This document shows, in pieces, positions 8,653 to 15,988 of a DNA stretch of 64,000 bases. The notes under the pieces are model-generated. The model did no database searches, had not been told where the DNA came from, and worked only from the letters and a program-made list of their open reading frames with translations. Source of the stretch: an uncultured Nioella sp. (GTDB lineage: Bacteria; Pseudomonadota; Alphaproteobacteria; Rhodobacterales; Rhodobacteraceae); NCBI GenBank assembly GCA_947498125.1, contig CANMJH010000002.1:310001-374000 (forward strand), read 5' to 3'. Made by a program: the position numbers and the translations under genes. The stretch's first letter is position 1, and each line of letters begins with the position of its first letter.

Positions 8653-10086
8653 CTATTTGGCCTTTTTGGCCGTCTTTTTGGACACCTTAAACTCATCGGG
8701 AATGGGCATGCGGTTAAACGCATCCAGACCGGCGATTTTGTAGGCTTCGGCAAGCGTCGGATAGTTGAACGTGTTCTGCACAAAGTAATCGACCGTGCCC
8801 TTCAAATTCATGACAGCCTGACCAATATGGATCAATTCGGTCGCGCCCTCGCCAACGATTTGAACGCCTAGCAAGCGGCGGGTTTTTAGGCTGACGAGCA
8901 TTTTCAGCAAGCCATGCTCCAAGCCCATAATGTGCCCCCGCGACGTTTCACGGAACCGGGCGATGCCGATTTCATAGGGGATGTCGCGTTCGGCCAATTC
9001 TTCTTCTGACATGCCGCAGGTCGACATCTCGGGTACCGAATAGATGCCATAGGGAAACCAAGGGCTTTCTTCCAAAGTCGGCGTTTCAAGTGCGTGGCAA
9101 GCAGCAACCCGCCCTTGCTGCAGCGACGTCGACGCCAAAGAGGGGTGGCCGATGACATCCCCCGCCGCATAAATATGCGGAATATTTGTCTGGTAGGTTT
9201 TGCGATCCACCGTAATACGCCCACGGTGATCGGTTTCGATCCCAACGGCGTCGAGGTTCAGCGATTTCGTCGCCCCAACCCGCCCTGCAGCAAAAAGCAA
9301 CATCTCGCCGCGCACATGGCGGCCATTTTCCAGCGTCACTTCAACATGAGCATCCGCATCCTGGATGGTTTTGATCGCCGAGCCGAGGCGCAGATCGACG
9401 CCATTTTCGCGAATGAGATAGGTAAATTCCTGAATCAGGCGCTGGTCGATGAAATCTAGGAACGTGTCCCGTGGTTCAACCAATGTGACCCGGACATCAA
9501 GCGCCGAGAACATCGTCGCGTATTCAACACCAATCACGCCCGCACCGACGACAACCAACGAGCGGGGAATGGTATCCATCTCAAGAAACTCGTCGCCATC
9601 CACAATCGTCTTGTTGTTGAACGGAACATAATCCGGGCGGAACGTGCGCGTGCCGGTTGAGATAAGGAACTTATCGGCCGTGATGCGGCTGGTTTCGCCG
9701 GCCTCGGTGGCCACCTCAATTTCATTCGGACCAATGAACTTGGCCAAACCATGCAACGTTTCTACATGGTTGCGGTTGAATTGATGTTCCAACACGTCAA
9801 CTTCGTGGTCGAGCGTCATGTGGAGGCGAGATTTCAAATCATCAGCGTCGATCTGATCTTTCACGCGGTAGGACCGTCCGTAAAAGCTTCGCTCACGCCA
9901 ACCCGAAAGGTTCAAAACCGTCTCGCGGAGGGTTTTTGACGGAACCGTCCCAGTATGGACCGACACGCCGCCCAAGCGATCTTTGCGGTCTATGACAAGC
10001 ACTTTGCGGCGCAGTTTGCCCGCCTGAATAGCGGCTGCGCGGCCAGAGGGCCCGGAGCCAATGATAATCAGGTCATAGTCGCTCAT
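8653..10086 (-). CDS. sthA: Soluble pyridine nucleotide transhydrogenase SthA
   Basis: Flavoprotein of 477 residues that reversibly exchanges hydride between NADPH and NAD+ in the cytoplasm. The FAD-binding GSGPSGRAA is at residues 10-18 and the NAD-binding GAGVIGVEYATMFSAL around 180. The redox-disulfide segment of the family is altered to GGVSVHTGTVPSKTLR: Ser42 and Thr47 occupy the positions of the two cysteines, the hallmark that separates SthA from lipoamide dehydrogenase and glutathione reductase. The C-terminal dimerisation domain is complete and the tail is lysine-rich. It overlaps fghA by 4 bases. Formaldehyde oxidation makes NADH, so a shared transcript is plausible redox coupling. 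Confidence 0.93.
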   Translation of the reverse strand: MSDYDLIIIGSGPSGRAAAIQAGKLRRKVLVIDRKDRLGGVSVHTGTVPSKTLRETVLNLSGWRERSFYGRSYRVKDQIDADDLKSRLHMTLDHEVDVLEHQFNRNHVETLHGLAKFIGPNEIEVATEAGETSRITADKFLISTGTRTFRPDYVPFNNKTIVDGDEFLEMDTIPRSLVVVGAGVIGVEYATMFSALDVRVTLVEPRDTFLDFIDQRLIQEFTYLIRENGVDLRLGSAIKTIQDADAHVEVTLENGRHVRGEMLLFAAGRVGATKSLNLDAVGIETDHRGRITVDRKTYQTNIPHIYAAGDVIGHPSLASTSLQQGRVAACHALETPTLEESPWFPYGIYSVPEMSTCGMSEEELAERDIPYEIGIARFRETSRGHIMGLEHGLLKMLVSLKTRRLLGVQIVGEGATELIHIGQAVMNLKGTVDYFVQNTFNYPTLAEAYKIAGLDAFNRMPIPDEFKVSKKTAKKAK

Positions 10087-10922
10087 ACCGATACCTCGTA
10101 AAGGGCCTCTGCGTGAAAGGCGATGTGATCTTCGATGAAGCTTGAAACGAAGAAATAAGAATGGTCATAGCCAGGTTGAATGCGCAGGGTAGCGGGCTGG
10201 CGGCGCCGGGCTATTGCAGCGGCAAGGGCCTCGGTCATCAACAAATCACCGAATTGGTCATCCGATCCGGTATCAATCAAGATCCGGCCGTCAAACCCCT
10301 TAGCCTCCATCAGCAGGCTCGCATCATGTGCGGCCCATGTTGCCTCATCGGCTCCTAAATAGGCCGTCAATTGCTTGCGGCCCCAATCGGATTTTGTCGG
10401 GTTGCAGATCGGAGAGAAGGCCGAAACGCTGGCAAACCGCTCTGGCAAGGTCATCGCGATCGTCAAAGCCCCATGCCCGCCCATTGAGTGCCCAGTGATG
10501 GCCTGACGATCTTGATCCAGTGCGAAGTTCGCGAAAATTAGGTTTGGCAAATCTTCGGTTACATAATCCCACATCCGAAAATGCGGTGCCCAAGGCGATT
10601 GCTTGGCATTTACGTAAAACCCAGCGCCTTGCCCAAGATCGTAAGCTGCATCATCGGCAACACCATCACCGCGCGGCGATGTATCGGGAAAAACGAGGGC
10701 GATGCCTTGCTCGGCTGCCCACATTTGCGCACCGGCTTTGACCATGGCGTTTTCATGGGTGCAGGTCAGGCCAGAAAGATACCACAGAACCGGCACTGGG
10801 CCGTCCTTGCACTCGGCGGGCTGAAAAAGCCCAAAAGTCATGTCGGTACCGGTCGCGCCTGACTTGTGCCGATACACGCCCTGTACCCCGCCAAAACAAC
10901 GATTTTCTGAAAGGGTTTCCAT
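10083..10922 (-). CDS. fghA: S-formylglutathione hydrolase FghA
   Basis: Esterase-D family enzyme of 279 residues that hydrolyses S-formylglutathione to formate and glutathione, the step after AdhI. The ATG at 10922 is used because it gives the family start METLSENRCFGGVQG and has AGGAAG upstream; the open frame runs further but crosses the divergent promoter region. Catalytic Ser146 (GHSMGGH), Asp222 (GSDDQF) and His254 (GYDHSYFF) are present, as is the LSGLTCTHENAM oxyanion loop. It is the first gene of a minus-strand run with sthA and is divergent from the TetR gene; adhI lies 1.6 kb away on the same strand. Confidence 0.93.
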   Translation of the reverse strand: METLSENRCFGGVQGVYRHKSGATGTDMTFGLFQPAECKDGPVPVLWYLSGLTCTHENAMVKAGAQMWAAEQGIALVFPDTSPRGDGVADDAAYDLGQGAGFYVNAKQSPWAPHFRMWDYVTEDLPNLIFANFALDQDRQAITGHSMGGHGALTIAMTLPERFASVSAFSPICNPTKSDWGRKQLTAYLGADEATWAAHDASLLMEAKGFDGRILIDTGSDDQFGDLLMTEALAAAIARRRQPATLRIQPGYDHSYFFVSSFIEDHIAFHAEALYEVSV

Positions 10923-11043
10923 TGGCTTCCTAAAACTATCCGCAAGCATATGGGTAACGCGGGGCGCGTCGTGCGACAAGCACCCAAGGTGACTGAATTC
11001 TTGGCACCTTGATAACAGCCTATCAGAGATTATTTGTTGAACT

Positions 11044-11071
11044 AAACCGGTCAGTATATTAACAAACTGGT
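11044..11071. promoter_or_regulatory. Candidate TetR operator: direct repeat between fghA and tetR
   Basis: AAACCGGT (11044-11051) and AAACTGGT (11064-11071) recur at a 20-base start-to-start spacing, about two helical turns, in the divergent promoter gap just ahead of the TetR-family gene. The first copy contains the palindrome ACCGGT. Divergent TetR regulators usually bind such a gap and control both directions. The repeat is visible; its binding by this protein is inference. Confidence 0.35.
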
Positions 11072-11087
11072 ATGGTAGGAGAGCCGA

Positions 11088-11705
11088 ATGAATGACCAAG
11101 CGCCTATAAAAAAGGGCCGGAAGTATGATCAAGTGCTGGAAGGCGCACGTGATGTGTTCATACGCGAGGGCTATGAAGGGGCAAGTGTCGACCAAATCGC
11201 CAAGGATGCAGGAGTTTCCAAAGCGACACTTTATTCCTACTTTACAGACAAGCAGGCGCTATTCGCTGCAGTTCTGACAAATGAGTGCGATGGCAACGCC
11301 GAAACACTTATGAGCGAAGAGATCATGCAGCTTCCTGTTGAGGAATCGCTGCATTTCATCGCTTGCGGGTTTTTAGAGTTTTTGTTCTCGGAATTCTCGA
11401 CCGAAGTCTTTCGGCTATGCATGGCGGAAACCCGCCGATTTCCGGATACCGCGCGTGAATTTTATATGTCGGGGCCGAAATCTGCGCTGGACCAGCTGAC
11501 AACGATTTTCAAAAGCGAGCGTTTTCAGCAGTCCCTTGATATCCACGATTTCGATGTCGCAGCGGATCAATTTTTACAGCTTTGCCGAACTGACCTGTTG
11601 CTGCGGCGGCTGCTTGGCATCGTTGATACGGTCTCAGAAGAAGAGATTAATGCGGTCGCGAAGGAGACCGTGACGACGTTCCTGGCGCGGTATCGACGGA
11701 CGTAG
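11088..11705 (+). CDS. TetR/AcrR-family transcriptional regulator
   Basis: One-component regulator of 205 residues. The N-terminal helix-turn-helix spans about residues 13-58 with the typical end VSKATLYSYFTDKQALFAAVL; the rest is the helical ligand-binding/dimer domain with a C-terminal TetR_C-like segment. The start ATG at 11088 follows GGTAGGAGAG. It is divergent from fghA, so regulation of fghA (and possibly adhI) together with itself is a reasonable guess; the ligand is not identifiable. Its last 59 bases are antisense to the 3' end of the small exported-protein gene on the other strand. Confidence 0.88.
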   Translation: MNDQAPIKKGRKYDQVLEGARDVFIREGYEGASVDQIAKDAGVSKATLYSYFTDKQALFAAVLTNECDGNAETLMSEEIMQLPVEESLHFIACGFLEFLFSEFSTEVFRLCMAETRRFPDTAREFYMSGPKSALDQLTTIFKSERFQQSLDIHDFDVAADQFLQLCRTDLLLRRLLGIVDTVSEEEINAVAKETVTTFLARYRRT

Positions 11706-12111
11706 AAACTGGCGCGCCACTACAGGTCGCTTCTCCGGACAAGATAGATACAGACCTTTCAAGCCATTCATTCTCGAAGCTAACGCCGGTTATTTGCACT
11801 GACCCGCCCAGAATGGGCGATTCAATAGTTGGCGACGAAACAAGTTCGCCACAAATCACCAAATCCATTGGCATGCCGATAAATAGCCCGGTCGATGTCG
11901 CGAGCCACGCAGCGGGCTCCTCTGCAAGGACAATATGGATCGCCATGTCACCGTAGAACGTTTCAGACAATTCGGCACGCAAGATGTCAACGGACGCGAT
12001 ATCGATCAGCCGATCTTCTACGGCAAGGCGCAAAGGCCTTTCGTCATAGGCCTGTGCATGTATTGGCCCAGCTGCAAATCCCGTAAGGCATAGCAAAAAC
12101 AGGCGCAGCAT
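11647..12111 (-). CDS. Exported protein resembling the SecD P1 head subdomain
   Basis: Small protein of 154 residues with a signal peptide (about 1-20, ending IHAQ). Residues 57-110 resemble the head of the first periplasmic domain of SecD: AIHIVLAEEPAAWLATST, then LVICGELVSSPTIESPILGG, then VQITG, against the SecD pattern (ALxFxL...FAxLTxxNxGxxLAIVLDGxVxSAPxIxxPIxGGxGQIxG). No transmembrane helices or other SecD regions exist, so this is a free-standing exported copy of the fold. The function is unknown; it is not a SecD subunit. Its ATG shares one base with the stop of the upstream small gene, and its 3' end overlaps the convergent TetR gene by 59 bases. Confidence 0.7.
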   Translation of the reverse strand: MLRLFLLCLTGFAAGPIHAQAYDERPLRLAVEDRLIDIASVDILRAELSETFYGDMAIHIVLAEEPAAWLATSTGLFIGMPMDLVICGELVSSPTIESPILGGSVQITGVSFENEWLERSVSILSGEATCSGAPVSTSVDTAPGTSSRSPSRPH

Positions 12112-12506
12112 TACTTATTACCTACCGGGGTTGTTGTAGCAGGTCCACCTGCAACCTGTTGATCCCAGATCTCGGCCAACCTGTCGGCAACTGTATCGCG
12201 CGCCTCGTTGTCGCTATCGCTGTTATAGACGATCAGAAATGGGGCAACGAGGCCCGCTTCGATCGGGCAGATGATCAACGCATCGACAACTTCTTCACGC
12301 AAATCATAGCCGCCGATGGTCCATTCGCTTCGCCCGGTGAAGCCGTCGCCACCATAAGCCGCGCGATAAGCTTCAATCGTTGCTTCGGCCAGTCGCATAC
12401 ATTCTGGGCGTTCATCAACTGACCCTAAATCGGTGACTGTCCACCCTTCCGCAAATGCGGCTGACGCCCAAAACAGGCCTACAAATATCGCAAACGAAAA
12501 TCGCAT
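12111..12506 (-). CDS. Small exported protein of unknown function
   Basis: Unrecognised protein of 131 residues. The start ATG at 12506 is preferred because GGGGAGG lies just upstream and it gives a clean signal peptide MRFSFAIFVGLFWASAAFA. The mature part has two cysteines (ECMRLAEAT and IICPIEAG), suggesting one disulfide, an acidic character, and a low-complexity end (GGPATTTPVGNK). Its stop overlaps the start of the SecD-P1-head-like gene by one base, so the two are probably translationally coupled and act together. A strong adhI terminator sits 28 bases upstream, so this pair may have its own promoter or rely on readthrough. Confidence 0.65.
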   Translation of the reverse strand: MRFSFAIFVGLFWASAAFAEGWTVTDLGSVDERPECMRLAEATIEAYRAAYGGDGFTGRSEWTIGGYDLREEVVDALIICPIEAGLVAPFLIVYNSDSDNEARDTVADRLAEIWDQQVAGGPATTTPVGNK

Positions 12507-12525
12507 ATTGGGACACCTCCCCCTA

Positions 12526-12563
12526 AAGAAAATCGGCCGGGCGAGAATCACCGTCCGGCCGTT
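12526..12563 (-). terminator. Intrinsic terminator after adhI
   Basis: On the minus strand a stem CGGCCGG (12561-12555) pairs with CCGGCCG (12540-12534) across a 14-base loop and is followed by a T-rich run (ATTTTCTTT). It starts eight bases past the adhI stop, as expected for a Rho-independent terminator. Confidence 0.7.
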
Positions 12564-12568
12564 GGTGT

Positions 12569-13681
12569 TCAGTATACTACAACAGAGCGGATAGATTCAC
12601 CTGAATGCATCAGGTCGAAGCCCTTGTTGATGTCATCCAGCGACAGCGTGTGGGTAATCATTGGATCGATCTCGATTTTTCCGTCCATATACCAGTCGAC
12701 AATCTTGGGCACATCCGTGCGCCCTTTTGCACCGCCAAACGCGGTCCCGCGCCAGACCCGGCCGGTGACGAGTTGGAATGGGCGTGTCGAGATTTCAGCC
12801 CCAGCGGGCGCAACACCGATAATGACGCTTTCGCCCCAGCCTTTGTGGCAAGCTTCGAGCGCAGCGCGCATGACCTGCACATTACCAGTTGCGTCAAAGG
12901 TATAATCGCCGCCGCCGCCGGTCAGCTCCACCAAGTGGGCAACCAAATCCCCCTCAACTTCGGTCGGGTTCACGAAATCGGTCATGCCGAAATGTGTGGC
13001 CATCTCAACTTTGGACGGATTGATGTCCACACCCACGATCTGATCTGCCCCAGCCAGACGCAGACCCTGAATAACATTAAGGCCGATGCCGCCCAGACCA
13101 AAGACAATCGCCCGCGCACCGATTTCCACTTTCGCGGTGTTAATTACCGCGCCAATGCCGGTCGTCACACCGCACCCAATGTAGCAAATCTTGTCAAATG
13201 GCGCGTCTTTGCGAACCTTAGCGAGCGCGATTTCGGGCAGAACAGTGTGATTTGCGAAGGTTGAGCAGCCCATATAATGCAGGATTGGTGTGCCATCGAG
13301 CATCGAAAAACGGCTCGTCCCATCGGGCATGACGCCCGCACCTTGGGTCGAGCGGATGGCCTGACACAAATTGGTTTTGCCGCTTAGGCAGTACTCGCAT
13401 TCGCGACACTCGGGCGTGTAAAGCGGAATGACGTGGTCGCCGGGCTTCAAGGATTTCACGCCCGGACCTACTTCGAGCACAACACCAGCACCTTCATGGC
13501 CCAAAATTGCCGGGAAGGCGCCTTCTGGATCGGCGCCAGAAAGCGTGAATTCATCGGTGTGGCAAATGCCGGTCGCCTTGATTTCAACCAGAACCTCGCC
13601 CTCTTTCGGGCCGTCCAAATTTACCTCCATGACCTCAAGCGGTTTTCCAGCCTCAAGGGCAACTGCGGCGCGCGTTCTCAT
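12569..13681 (-). CDS. adhI: S-(hydroxymethyl)glutathione dehydrogenase (class III alcohol dehydrogenase)
   Basis: Glutathione-dependent formaldehyde dehydrogenase of 370 residues: oxidises S-hydroxymethylglutathione with NAD+ to S-formylglutathione in the cytoplasm. Catalytic zinc ligands Cys40 and His62 (GHEGAGVV) are present, as are the four structural-zinc cysteines 92, 95, 98 and 106 (ECRECEYC...NLC). The Rossmann motif is GLGGIG. Length and motifs match class III ADH (FlhA/FrmA/AdhI/GfaA). The ATG at 13681 has AAGGAAA upstream. With fghA it completes formaldehyde to formate conversion, a pathway roseobacters use during methylated-amine, DMSP or methoxy-compound breakdown. It is divergent from the I78 operon. 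Confidence 0.95.
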   Translation of the reverse strand: MRTRAAVALEAGKPLEVMEVNLDGPKEGEVLVEIKATGICHTDEFTLSGADPEGAFPAILGHEGAGVVLEVGPGVKSLKPGDHVIPLYTPECRECEYCLSGKTNLCQAIRSTQGAGVMPDGTSRFSMLDGTPILHYMGCSTFANHTVLPEIALAKVRKDAPFDKICYIGCGVTTGIGAVINTAKVEIGARAIVFGLGGIGLNVIQGLRLAGADQIVGVDINPSKVEMATHFGMTDFVNPTEVEGDLVAHLVELTGGGGDYTFDATGNVQVMRAALEACHKGWGESVIIGVAPAGAEISTRPFQLVTGRVWRGTAFGGAKGRTDVPKIVDWYMDGKIEIDPMITHTLSLDDINKGFDLMHSGESIRSVVVY

Positions 13682-13757
13682 GGCGATGTTTCCTTCTGAA
13701 ATGTCTTTCGCACAGGTTGGGCGAAACTGCGCGTCAGTTCAATAAATTAGATTCCTC

Positions 13758-13786
13758 TTGCTCGAATCATAATTTCGTGTATAAAT
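13758..13786 (+). promoter_or_regulatory. Candidate sigma-70 promoter of the I78 operon
   Basis: TTGCTC (13758-13763) and TATAAAT (from 13780) are separated by 16 bases, 27 bases ahead of the first small gene; AGGAGAG near 13802 is its ribosome site. The surrounding A/T-rich stretch contrasts with neighbouring coding DNA. Confidence 0.5.
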
Positions 13787-13813
13787 TACACTTATTATTT
13801 TAGGAGAGACCCA

Positions 13814-14200
13814 ATGAAACATATTTTAGTTGCAGCAATTACTGCCATCGCAACCACGTCCGCTACCGTCCAAGCGCAGGATTATTGTAATTGTCTGCCG
13901 ATGCCGATTGACGAAATAGAATTGCACCTTAGCTCGGTCGTCAGCTGGAGCGCAGGGATTGCTCGCTCCGACAACGCCGAAAATGTTGGTGTTCCGGTAC
14001 GTGTTGAGCACACCGCCTGTGGTTCGCATGCCCATCAAAACCTGATCGGGCAACCATTGCAGGTCGCATATGATGTCGGCGCGGCCCAGAACGCGCGCAT
14101 CCTGCGCCCCGGCCAGATCACCAACATGTTGTACATTGCAGACCGCATGAACATTTCGATTTTGGAAAACGAAGTTATCGAGCGGGTGTATTGCGGATGA
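13814..14200 (+). CDS. Exported I78-family peptidase-inhibitor-like protein (copy 1)
   Basis: Protein of 128 residues with a signal peptide (about 1-21, ending TVQA). Residues 69-128 match the I78 inhibitor pattern: Cys69-Gly, ACG...HQNLIGQPL, ARILRPGQ (RPG at 98-100), TNMLYIADRMNI (107-114) and terminal VIERVYCG with Cys127. The two cysteines at the domain ends are those that form the disulfide in I78 proteins. A ~45-residue segment before the domain (DYCNCLPM...) has no match I recognise. I78 proteins inhibit serine proteases such as subtilisins; activity here is inferred. First gene of the four-gene run, overlapping the next by 4 bases. Confidence 0.72.
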   Translation: MKHILVAAITAIATTSATVQAQDYCNCLPMPIDEIELHLSSVVSWSAGIARSDNAENVGVPVRVEHTACGSHAHQNLIGQPLQVAYDVGAAQNARILRPGQITNMLYIADRMNISILENEVIERVYCG

Positions 14201-14595
14201 AACGTTTTATTCCCCTTTTGATCGCGGCTGTTTCTGCGTCACCAGGCTTTGCCGACACAGCTATCCAAAGTTTTGACAATGACTCGTCACTAACCGGAGG
14301 CTCACTAATTCACGCTAGCAAATGGGTAGAGCATTGTGGCTGGGGCAATTGTCCCAACGACCGCTCGGACCTTGCGGCCGACTTGCTCGGTATTGTCGTC
14401 GTCGGAAATGACTGTTCGCGAACCGCAGTCGACCAATTTATCGGGCACAATATTTCGATAACCGAGACGATGCCTGATCTTTTCATGCGGGTTTTTTCGC
14501 CCGACTTTTTGATCGCTACAATGGATTATTGGCCCAACCGGTTCAATTTCATGACCGATGATGAAGGAACCATTACCGGGGTATCTTGCGGATGA
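14197..14595 (+). CDS. Exported I78-like protein, divergent (copy 2)
   Basis: Protein of 132 residues; ATG 14197 overlaps the previous stop (ATGA) and gives a signal peptide MKRFIPLLIAAVSASPGFA. Residues 73-132 keep the I78 outline (Cys73, VDQFIGHNI, ATMDYWPNRFNF, TITGVSCG with Cys131), but the conserved RPG is SPD at 101-103. Two extra cysteines (47 and 52, HCGWGNCPN) lie in an N-terminal insert. If the RPG region forms the reactive loop, this copy may have lost or changed specificity. Same strand, same end CG-stop as its neighbours, which argues for tandem duplication followed by divergence. Confidence 0.65.
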   Translation: MKRFIPLLIAAVSASPGFADTAIQSFDNDSSLTGGSLIHASKWVEHCGWGNCPNDRSDLAADLLGIVVVGNDCSRTAVDQFIGHNISITETMPDLFMRVFSPDFLIATMDYWPNRFNFMTDDEGTITGVSCG

Positions 14596-14882
14596 GACAG
14601 TTAGCTACAGCCCTATTTTTCACCGCTCTTTCCACAGCGTCCGCATTGGCGCAGAGCGCTCCTGTGGCCCCGTCTATCGGCGCGACGGGCGGCAATGCTT
14701 GCGGGGCCGCCTCTCATATCTATTTTGTCGGGTTTCCCCTAAACGAAGCGCTCAAGCACGGGTATTTCGATGACGCGTTGATCAGGCGCCCCGGAGAGGC
14801 CTTTGCCACGGTCTACATCCCCGAGCAGTTGAACCTCGAAGTGGATGAAACGGACGTCATTCAGAGGGTGTTTTGCGGATGA
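14592..14882 (+). CDS. Exported I78-family peptidase-inhibitor-like protein (copy 3)
   Basis: The most compact copy, 96 residues; ATG 14592 overlaps the preceding stop by 4 bases. Signal peptide about residues 1-20 (ending ASALA). The I78 domain fills the rest: Cys37-GAASHIYFVGFPL, LIRRPGEAFATVYIPEQLNLEVDETDVIQRVFCG, with RRPG at 65-68 and Cys95. LNLEVDETDVI is a close match to the family core. Without the extra N-terminal segment of copies 1 and 2 it resembles stand-alone inhibitors. It would act in the periplasm or outside the cell. Confidence 0.72.
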   Translation: MRQLATALFFTALSTASALAQSAPVAPSIGATGGNACGAASHIYFVGFPLNEALKHGYFDDALIRRPGEAFATVYIPEQLNLEVDETDVIQRVFCG

Positions 14883-15187
14883 CCCGATTTGTTTTTATTT
14901 CCCTACTCGCCGCAGCGGCCGCGATCTTTGCAGCCGCGTACCCAGCACTTGCCGAAACTGATGAGCCCGCTGGACCTGCCGAAACACCCACCGAAATCGC
15001 TCTAAATACCGGGCCCGAGTGGTCGGTTGATGAAGACCCGACCTGCGCCGAAATCTCTGGTTTCCCGTCTGTTGGCCCCGGTAATCCGTTTTTTTGGGAA
15101 CCGGTCCACATCGCCATGGAGGAATGTGGGCCCCCTCAGGATCACTTGGAAGGGTCGGGAAGCATCGCATTGATCATCAAAAATTAA
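14879..15187 (+). CDS. Small exported protein of unknown function (fourth gene of I78 operon)
   Basis: Protein of 102 residues; ATG 14879 overlaps the copy-3 stop by 4 bases. A signal peptide (about 1-25, ending PALA) is followed by an acidic Pro/Glu/Thr-rich stretch (ETDEPAGPAETPTE) and a short region with two cysteines (56 and 83). It lacks the RPG and CG-end features, so it is not clearly an I78 domain. Co-translation with the three inhibitor-like genes suggests a shared role. No function can be assigned. Confidence 0.6.
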   Translation: MTRFVFISLLAAAAAIFAAAYPALAETDEPAGPAETPTEIALNTGPEWSVDEDPTCAEISGFPSVGPGNPFFWEPVHIAMEECGPPQDHLEGSGSIALIIKN

Positions 15188-15323
15188 TTTGTTTTCTGGA
15201 TGCGGTTTGACACATGAATTCTGCACGCATTCTTCGGTCGCGCAGCAAACAATCCCGCCCCAAGGCCAGCAAGGCTTGCGCCTGCTGATGATTCCCACTA
15301 TATGCGGGTCATCAGCGGCGCTG

Positions 15324-15381
15324 CGATCTTCGGATCAACGCTCCACCGGGAAAGATCGACGGGCCGCGGGCCCGTTTTTTT
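15324..15381 (+). terminator. Structured leader and intrinsic terminator just upstream of rimP
   Basis: ACGGGCC (15359-15365) pairs perfectly with GGCCCGT (15369-15375) across a 3-base loop, followed by T residues to 15381. A GATC-TTCG-GATC hairpin with a C(UUCG)G tetraloop lies just before, near 15324-15335. The terminator ends only 13 bases before the rimP start codon. It could end the I78 transcript, but its position also fits an attenuator of the rimP-nusA-infB operon. No tRNA (as in the E. coli metY arrangement) is visible in the gap. Confidence 0.6.
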
Positions 15382-15394
15382 GTGTTTGGAAACC

Positions 15395-15985
15395 ATGTCA
15401 GAGCTAATCGCTAAAACCTCTATGGATCGCCGCATGGCCGAGATAATCTCGCCCGTGATCGAAAGCTTGGGCTTTGAGCTGGTCCGGATTCGTCTGATGA
15501 GCGGTAAGACCAAAACCCTGCAGATTATGGCCGAACGCCCCGAGGGCGGTATTGAGGTTGATCAATGCGCCAAAATTTCGACCGAGGTCAGCGCCGTTCT
15601 GGACGTCGAAGACCCGATTGAAGATGAATATACGCTTGAAGTGTCCAGCCCCGGCATCGACCGACCGCTGACACGGATGAAAGATTTCGAGGCGTTTGAA
15701 GGCTATGAGGCCAAGATTGAAACATCCGAGCTGATTGATGGCCGCCGCCGCTTCAAAGGCGTACTTGCCGGCATCGACGGTGAGGAAGTGCTAATTAACC
15801 TTGCCGAAGACGGCCAAGACGAAATGACAATTGGTTTGCACTACGACTGGCTGAGCGATGCCAAACTGGTGCTGACCGACGATCTGATCACTGAGATGCT
15901 GCGCCAACGCAAAGCGGCGGGCGCAATCGACGAATCCCAATTCGACGAGATTGAAACAGAAGAGCCTGAAAAGGCGGAGGACTGA
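15395..15985 (+). CDS. rimP: Ribosome maturation factor RimP
   Basis: Protein of 196 residues required for 30S subunit maturation. The conserved start region [21 protein letters not shown] and the central [13 protein letters not shown] (SPG-x-x-R-P-L) are diagnostic. The C-terminal SH3-like part is present, followed by an acidic tail. ATG 15395 is chosen over upstream in-frame starts, which would read through the terminator hairpin. It opens the rimP-nusA-ylxR-infB operon, with 3 bases to nusA. Confidence 0.93.
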   Translation: MSELIAKTSMDRRMAEIISPVIESLGFELVRIRLMSGKTKTLQIMAERPEGGIEVDQCAKISTEVSAVLDVEDPIEDEYTLEVSSPGIDRPLTRMKDFEAFEGYEAKIETSELIDGRRRFKGVLAGIDGEEVLINLAEDGQDEMTIGLHYDWLSDAKLVLTDDLITEMLRQRKAAGAIDESQFDEIETEEPEKAED

Positions 15986-15988
15986 ATT

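Noticed and set aside
15188-15394. Possible tRNA gene before rimP, as in the E. coli metY-rimP order
   Set aside because: No cloverleaf, T-loop GTTCAA or CCA end on either strand; only the hairpins described.
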